Assembly (NCBI RefSeq): GCF_024198175.1
Contig: NZ_JAJVKV010000013.1
Location: 186,001 to 250,000, forward strand
Source of the DNA: Pyxidicoccus xibeiensis
GTDB lineage: Bacteria > Myxococcota > Myxococcia > Myxococcales > Myxococcaceae
Length of the DNA: 64,000 bases
Reading direction: 5' to 3'
Shown here: one piece after another, positions 59,387-64,000 of the stretch
Position numbering within the stretch: position 1 is the stretch's first letter
How the letters are laid out: the number at the start of each line of letters is the position of its first letter
Notes under the pieces: model-generated
What the model was told of the DNA's origin: nothing
The model's database searches: none
Seen by the model: the letters and a program-made list of their open reading frames with translations, nothing else
Made by a program: the position numbers and the translations under genes

Positions 59387-60900
59387 GCGGCAGTCCCACG
59401 CCAGCGAAGCCCGAGGGTTCGTTCCTCGGGCGCGCTGGCCCCCTGGTGTTGGCCCGGCTGTTCACCGCCGGGCTGACGCTGTCCATTCCGCTCGTGCTCG
59501 CCCGGGTGCTGCACCTGGACGAGTACGGCACGTACTACCAGCTGTTCCTCATCGCCACGACGCTCTACTACGTGCTGCCGTTCGGCGTGGTGCAGAGCCT
59601 CTACTACTTCCTGCCCCGCGCGGAGGCGAAGCGGCCCTTCCTGGGGCAGACGCTGCTCTTCATGTCCGCCGCGGGCCTGGTGGGCGCGGCGGGGGTGTGG
59701 GGGCTTTTGGGGTACGTGGCGGGGTGGTTCTCCAACCCGGCGCTGATGGAGTACCGGCTGCCGCTGGCGGCCTACACCGCGTTCCTGCTGGGCAGCTTCC
59801 CGCTGGAGGTGTCGCTCACCGCGCAGGGGCGCACGCGCGCGTCCGCGGGCGTGTATCTGGTTTCGGACGCCGTGCGCGCGGCGGTGATGGTGGTGCCGCC
59901 GCTGCTGGGCGCGTCCCTGTACGGGATGATGGTGGCGGTGGCGGCCTTCGCGGCGCTGCGCTACGCGGCCACCTGGGCGGTGTCGCTGCGCGGGCTCACC
60001 GGGCCATTGGCGAGCCGGGCCCTCTTCAAGGAGCAGCTGGCGTACGCGGCGCCCTTCGGCGCGGCCATGCTGCTGGCCATTCCTCAACAGAACGCGCACC
60101 TGTACGCGGTGGCCGGCGCGGTGGCGCCCGCGCTGTACGCGCTCTACCGGGTGGGCTGCTTCCAGCTTCCCGTGGTGGACCTGCTCTACACGCCCACCAG
60201 CGAGGTGCTGATGGTGCGGCTGGGCGAGCTGGAGCGGGAGGGGCGCCTGGAGGAGGGCGTGAACGCCTTCAAGGAGGCGGCGGGGAAGCTGGCCTTCGTC
60301 TTCCTGCCCTTCGCCGCGTTCCTCTTCGCGGCGGCGCCGGAGTTCATCTCGGCGATGTTCGGCGAGAAGTTCCTGGCCGCCGTGCCCGTCTTCCGCATCA
60401 GCGTGCTGGGCGTGGTGCTGTCCATCCTCCCCATGGATGGGACGCTGCGGGCCCGGGGGCAGACGCGCGCCATCTTCGCCTCGTACGCGGTGAAGGCGGC
60501 GGTGACGGTGCCGCTGGTGTGGCTGGGCGTGAAGCACCTGGGGCTGATGGGCGGTATCGGCTCGTGGGCGGTGGCGGAGCTGGTGGGCAAGGCGATGCTG
60601 CTCACGCGCGTTCCCGCGGCACTGTCCACGCCCCGACTGTCGCTGGGCATCATGGACGTCATTCCATGGAGGGAGCTGGGCAAGGCGTCGCTGGCGGCGG
60701 TGGCGGCGGCGGCGGGCGTCTTCCTGCTGAGGGCGGGCGCGCACGGGGCCTGGGGCCACCTGCCGGAGGGCTTCCTCTGGCGCGTGCTGCCGCTGGCGGT
60801 GGCCGGCGTGCTGTTCGCCACGGGCTACCTGGTGGCGCTGTATGCCACGGGGGTGCGGCCGCTCAGCGTGCTCGCGGGGCTGAAGCCTCGCCGGGGTTAG
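59383..60900 (+). CDS. wzxS: Wzx-type polysaccharide flippase
   Basis: A 505-residue MATE/MOP-superfamily protein with about 12-14 transmembrane segments: LVLARLFTAGLTLSIPLVLARVL first, as in Wzx proteins (shown up to 20 residues: LARLFTAGLTLSIPLVLARV). It transfers undecaprenyl-linked repeat units to the periplasmic side. Corresponds to WzxS (MXAN_3260) by position. The GTG at 59383 is preceded by AAGGAGG 6 bases upstream, a strong ribosome site. A polymerase (Wzy) is not encoded in the window; in M. xanthus it lies elsewhere. Confidence 0.92.
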   Translation: MSGSPTPAKPEGSFLGRAGPLVLARLFTAGLTLSIPLVLARVLHLDEYGTYYQLFLIATTLYYVLPFGVVQSLYYFLPRAEAKRPFLGQTLLFMSAAGLVGAAGVWGLLGYVAGWFSNPALMEYRLPLAAYTAFLLGSFPLEVSLTAQGRTRASAGVYLVSDAVRAAVMVVPPLLGASLYGMMVAVAAFAALRYAATWAVSLRGLTGPLASRALFKEQLAYAAPFGAAMLLAIPQQNAHLYAVAGAVAPALYALYRVGCFQLPVVDLLYTPTSEVLMVRLGELEREGRLEEGVNAFKEAAGKLAFVFLPFAAFLFAAAPEFISAMFGEKFLAAVPVFRISVLGVVLSILPMDGTLRARGQTRAIFASYAVKAAVTVPLVWLGVKHLGLMGGIGSWAVAELVGKAMLLTRVPAALSTPRLSLGIMDVIPWRELGKASLAAVAAAAGVFLLRAGAHGAWGHLPEGFLWRVLPLAVAGVLFATGYLVALYATGVRPLSVLAGLKPRRG

Positions 60901-60996
60901 GGAGCGTCGGGAAGTCGATGCGGGGAGGGCACTTCCGTCCTCAAGGGTGGGTACCTAGTTTCCTGCCCGTCGGGAAACAGGGGTGAGGGAGGCGTG

Positions 60997-61515
60997 ATGG
61001 GTGTCGACGCGATGACGTTCTACCGGCTCGCGCGCGGGCTGAAGAAGCGGGGAGTTCCCCTGCTGCCGGCCATTCTGCGCAAGGCCATCTACTATCTGCA
61101 CAGCTCGTACATCCCCGAGGATGCGGACATCGGGGAGGGGACGCAGCTCGGCTATGGCGGCATCGGCGTGGTCATCCACAAGGCCGCGAAGGTGGGGCGC
61201 AACTGCCTCATCTCGCAGCAGGTGACCATCGGCGGCCGCTCGGGCCTCGAGGGCGCGCCCGTCATCGGTGACTACGTGCGCATCGGCGCGGGGGCGAAGG
61301 TCCTCGGCAACATCAAGATTGGCGACTTCGCCGTCATCGGTGCCAACGCGGTGGTCCTGAAGGACGTGGCCCCGGGCACGGTGGTGGCCGGCGTCCCGGC
61401 CAAGGTCATCCGGCAGGACCCGGACCCGCTCACCACGTACCAGCGGGAGATGGGGCTGCTGCCCCAGCGCGCGCCGCTGTCGGCCGTGCCTCCCGCGGCT
61501 TCCATGCGGCAGTAG
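60997..61515 (+). CDS. Serine-O-acetyltransferase-like hexapeptide acetyltransferase
   Basis: A 172-residue left-handed beta-helix (LbH) acyltransferase of the CysE/WcaB type. Hexapeptide repeats run from IGEGTQLGYGGIGVVIHKAA to VVAGVPAKVI, with the catalytic His in VIHKAA. It probably acetylates a sugar in the spore-coat polysaccharide (MXAN_3261 position) rather than serine, given its operon. The ATG at 60997 and the GTG at 60994 are both possible; GGGAGG is just upstream. A 96-base gap follows the flippase gene, holding a small GTTTCC/GGAAAC hairpin. Confidence 0.88.
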   Translation: MGVDAMTFYRLARGLKKRGVPLLPAILRKAIYYLHSSYIPEDADIGEGTQLGYGGIGVVIHKAAKVGRNCLISQQVTIGGRSGLEGAPVIGDYVRIGAGAKVLGNIKIGDFAVIGANAVVLKDVAPGTVVAGVPAKVIRQDPDPLTTYQREMGLLPQRAPLSAVPPAASMRQ

Positions 61516-61532
61516 GGAAGGGCGCTACCTCC

Positions 61533-62624
61533 ATGCGAGTGCTCCTCGTCGGGGACTACCCGCCACCGTACGGTGGCGTGGCCATCCACGTACAACAGCT
61601 ACACGGTTACCTGCGCGGTTGCGGGGTCGAATCCACGGTGCTGGACATTGGAAAGGGCGGCCGGCCGGCTCCGGACGTCCTTCCGATGCGAAGTCCCGCG
61701 CGCTTCGCCCTCCAGCTGGCGGGGTTCGTTTCCTCGGGGTGGACGGTGCACGTCCACACCAGCGGCAACAACCCGAAGTCCTGGGTGCTGGCGGGAATGG
61801 TGGGCGGGCTGCCCGGCTCACGCTCCGCCCGCGTCATCACCCTGCACTCGGGGCTGTTGCCGGACTACCTGGCGGCCTCCGCGGCCCGGCGCAACTTCGC
61901 TCGCGTGGCGCTGGCGGGCTACGCGTGCGTGGTCGCCGTGTCCGGGGCGGTGAAGGACGCGGTGGTCGGGTGCGGCGTGCCCGAGGACAAGGTGGTCGTC
62001 CTCCCGGCCTTCTGCGCCTCGCAGGTGCGGCCGGGGACGGTGCCCGCGGTGGTGGAGGCGGCGCGTACGCGGCGCAAGCCGCTGCTGTCCATGGCGCACC
62101 ACCCTTCGCCCGTGTACGGGCGCAAGCTGATGTTCCGCGCGCTGAAGCTGCTGGCGCAGGAGCAGCCGGACGTGGGGCTCGCCCTCTTCGGCCCGGGGAC
62201 GGACTCGGAGGAGTTCCTCCGCGACGTCCGCGAGCTGGGCGTGGCGGGGCAGCTGGAAGTGCTGGGCGAGCTGGAGCACCCGGCGGCGCTGGGGCTCATC
62301 GCCCGCAGTGACGCGTTCATCCGGCCCACCACGCATGACGGGGACTCCATCTCCGTGCGCGAGGCGCTGGCGCTGGGCGTGCCCTGCGTGGCCAGCGACG
62401 TGTGCAAGCGCCCCGAGGGGACGCGGGTGTTCGAGGCTGGCAACGCCGAGGACCTGGCGCGCGGCGTGCGTGAGGCGGTGGCCGCGGGGCCCGCCTACGT
62501 CCCGTCGGTGGACGTGGGGCCGGAGCTGCTCGAGCTGTACGCGGAAGCGTCCGGAGAGATTCCTTTCAAGCAATCCGAAGACGAAGTCTTCGACATGGGA
62601 GAGACGAGACATGCGGCGCAGTGA
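61533..62624 (+). CDS. Glycosyltransferase family 4 (GT-B fold)
   Basis: A 363-residue cytoplasmic glycosyltransferase. The N-terminal motif VGDYPPPYGGVAIHVQQL is typical of GT4. The C-terminal nucleotide-sugar-binding motif is HDGDSISVREALALGVPCVASDV, where the first Glu is the conserved ExxxxxxxE position. It should add one sugar to the spore-coat repeat unit. Corresponds to MXAN_3262 by order. Overlaps the next gene by 14 bases. Confidence 0.9.
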   Translation: MRVLLVGDYPPPYGGVAIHVQQLHGYLRGCGVESTVLDIGKGGRPAPDVLPMRSPARFALQLAGFVSSGWTVHVHTSGNNPKSWVLAGMVGGLPGSRSARVITLHSGLLPDYLAASAARRNFARVALAGYACVVAVSGAVKDAVVGCGVPEDKVVVLPAFCASQVRPGTVPAVVEAARTRRKPLLSMAHHPSPVYGRKLMFRALKLLAQEQPDVGLALFGPGTDSEEFLRDVRELGVAGQLEVLGELEHPAALGLIARSDAFIRPTTHDGDSISVREALALGVPCVASDVCKRPEGTRVFEAGNAEDLARGVREAVAAGPAYVPSVDVGPELLELYAEASGEIPFKQSEDEVFDMGETRHAAQ

Positions 62625-63813
62625 TGACATGGACCTGGCGCGCCGGTCGCTGCGCGGGCGCGACCTGGTGGTGTTCTCCAACGACTGGGACGGCGACCCG
62701 CTGTCCAAGGTCCACATCATGCGGATCCTCGCTCGGGAGAACCGCATCCTCTGGGTCAACAGCATCGGCAACCGCGCGCCGCGCGTGAATGCGCACGACG
62801 CGAAGCGCATCTTCGCCAAGCTGGAGAAGTTCACCGAGGGCATCAAGGAGGTGGAGCCCAACCTCTTCGTGCTGTCGCCGCTGGCGATTCCGTTCTACGG
62901 CTCGGAGGTGGTGCGCACGGCGAACCGGCACCTGCTGCGGCTCCAGGTCCTGCGGGCCATGCGGCAGCTGAAGTTCAAGAAGCCCATCTCCTGGAGCTTC
63001 CTGCCGGCGTCCGCGCCGGTGTCCGGCACGCTGGGCGAGGAGTTCGTCGTCTACCACTGCGTGGACGAGTTCTCCGCCTTCAGCGACACCAACGGCAAGC
63101 ACATCGCGGAGCTGGAGGAGCGGCTCTTGCGCCGCGCGGACCTGGTCATCACCTCCGCGGAGCGGCTGCGGGAGAACAAGTCGAAGGTGAACCCGCGCAC
63201 GGTGCTGGTGCGGCACGGCACGGACTTCACGCACTTCGTGAAGGCGTGTGACCCGGCCACGCCCATCCCCGCGGACATCGCGAAGCTGCCCAAGCCCATC
63301 ATCGGCTTCTTCGGCCTGGTGGCCGAGTGGGTGGACCAGGAGGCCATCATCGCCACGGCCCGCGCCCATCCGGAGGGCTCGGTGGTCATCATCGGCAAGA
63401 CGACGCCGGACTGCGACGACTCGGCGCTGCGCAAGGAGCCCAACATCCACATGCTGGGCCGCAAGCCGTACGCGGACCTGCCCGGCTACAGCAAGGCCTT
63501 CGACGTGGCGCTGATGCCCTTCAAGGTCAACGAGCTGACGCTGAACGCCAACCCGCTCAAGGTGCGCGAGTACCTGGCGTCCGGTCTTCCGGTGGTGTCG
63601 TCGGACCTGCCGGAGGTCCGCAAGGTGGGCCTGTGCAAGATTGCCTCGTCCACCGAGGACTTCGTGCGCAAGGTGGATGAGTGCCTGGCGGAAGGGCCCG
63701 GCCCCAGCCGCGAGCGCGCGGACAAGATCTTCACCGAGAGCTGGGATGCGCGGGTCGAGGAGATCCGCCACCACGTGGGGGCCGCGCTCGTCGCGGACGG
63801 CAAGCCGCTCTAG
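62611..63813 (+). CDS. Glycosyltransferase (GT-B fold), second
   Basis: A 400-residue glycosyltransferase. The N-terminal half includes VVFSNDWDGDPLSKVHIMRIL and VYHCVDEFSAF; the C-terminal half has the donor-binding pattern LMPFKVNELTLNANPLK and REYLASGLPVVSSDLPEV. This pattern is shared with GT4 enzymes such as those of capsule operons. Corresponds to MXAN_3263 by order. The ATG at 62611 overlaps the previous gene; an in-frame ATG at 62629 is also possible. Confidence 0.9.
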   Translation: MRRSDDMDLARRSLRGRDLVVFSNDWDGDPLSKVHIMRILARENRILWVNSIGNRAPRVNAHDAKRIFAKLEKFTEGIKEVEPNLFVLSPLAIPFYGSEVVRTANRHLLRLQVLRAMRQLKFKKPISWSFLPASAPVSGTLGEEFVVYHCVDEFSAFSDTNGKHIAELEERLLRRADLVITSAERLRENKSKVNPRTVLVRHGTDFTHFVKACDPATPIPADIAKLPKPIIGFFGLVAEWVDQEAIIATARAHPEGSVVIIGKTTPDCDDSALRKEPNIHMLGRKPYADLPGYSKAFDVALMPFKVNELTLNANPLKVREYLASGLPVVSSDLPEVRKVGLCKIASSTEDFVRKVDECLAEGPGPSRERADKIFTESWDARVEEIRHHVGAALVADGKPL

Positions 63814-63822
63814 GACGCGAGC

Positions 63823-64000
63823 TCAGGCCTCACGGCCCGTCACCATGCGCTCCAGGTGCGCGTAGCGGCGGGCCACGCGCGCGTAGTCGGCCGGAGGAAT
63901 GGCCGCCTGCGCGTGCGTCCGCGTGAGGTCCGCCTTGGCTTCCAGGTAGTCGTTGCCGCCGCGCTCCATGAGGCGGGCGGCATCCGCGTCGGAAAGGCCG
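63823..64000 (-). CDS. C-terminal fragment of an unidentified protein
   Basis: An open minus-strand frame of 58 residues reads in from the right edge and ends at a TGA (63823-63825). The visible sequence, ending YARVARRYAHLERMVTGREA, is helical and charged with coding-like codon use. The 5' part lies outside the window, so no function can be given. It converges on the last glycosyltransferase gene. Confidence 0.55.
   Translation of the reverse strand, partial: GLSDADAARLMERGGNDYLEAKADLTRTHAQAAIPPADYARVARRYAHLERMVTGREA

Noticed and set aside
1..64000. tRNA genes, rRNA genes, CRISPR arrays, intact insertion sequences or prophage
   Set aside because: None was recognised by eye: no cloverleaf with CCA-type ends, no regularly spaced repeats, no transposase or integrase motifs.

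Overview
The window is high-GC DNA with tightly packed, often overlapping genes. Its gene content points to a myxobacterium of the Myxococcus/Corallococcus/Pyxidicoccus group. The strongest evidence is a complete spore-coat polysaccharide locus. Nine consecutive genes (29734-39951) follow the order and families of M. xanthus exoA-exoI. A second block (58187-63813: polysaccharide deacetylase, Wzx flippase, acetyltransferase, two glycosyltransferases) matches the M. xanthus MXAN_3259-3263 operon. No tRNA, rRNA, CRISPR array or intact insertion sequence was seen.

Layout. 1-9.2 kb: the end of a TusA-like gene, an ABC exporter pair, a penicillin-binding transpeptidase, a DUF4388 protein, a glutaredoxin, a degenerate receiver/GGDEF protein, a sigma54 activator and an epimerase-GNAT fusion. 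9.4-13.5 kb: a DUF4384-like membrane protein, a caspase-like protein with surface repeats and a TonB-like lipoprotein. 13.7-18.1 kb: a TPR protein and aromatic amino acid genes (DAHP synthase, chorismate mutase-prephenate dehydratase, a second prephenate dehydratase). 18.1-21.9 kb: an ECF sigma/anti-sigma/periplasmic-protein operon, an amino acid permease and an EVE protein. 21.9-24.9 kb: TetR regulator 1 and a short-chain dehydrogenase. 24.9-28.8 kb: glycogen debranching enzyme and trehalohydrolase. 29.7-40 kb: exoA-I. 40-43.1 kb: TetR regulator 2, three operator-like palindromes and a broken DUF1593 gene. 43.1-57.9 kb: cytochrome c maturation genes in two pieces (ccmH and a ccmI-like gene; ccmA-G), separated by a metalloprotease/peptidoglycan-binding/secreted-protein trio and a secreted hydrolase. 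58.1-63.8 kb: second spore-coat operon.

The two polysaccharide operons form one pathway. ExoE starts the repeat unit on undecaprenyl phosphate and the glycosyltransferases extend it. The Wzx protein flips it, and ExoC/ExoD control polymerisation. ExoA with the ExoB beta-barrel exports it. ExoG/H/I and the deacetylase probably modify it. Each operon is preceded by a close match to the sigma54 -24/-12 promoter, consistent with the reported control of both M. xanthus operons by the NtrC-type activator Nla6. The nearby trehalose/glycogen genes may serve the same sporulation programme, but that is inference.

Least expected features: (i) two paralogous TetR genes with matching palindromes at matching positions upstream, two further palindromes in front of a broken DUF1593 gene, and reading frames that lose their stops; (ii) an operon encoding a peptidoglycan-binding protein, a metzincin-like protease and a signal-peptide protein, which looks like an effector/immunity set; (iii) several enzyme-derived proteins lacking catalytic motifs (receiver/GGDEF, GyrB-like). 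All assignments were made by eye from sequence and family knowledge; no database search was run.
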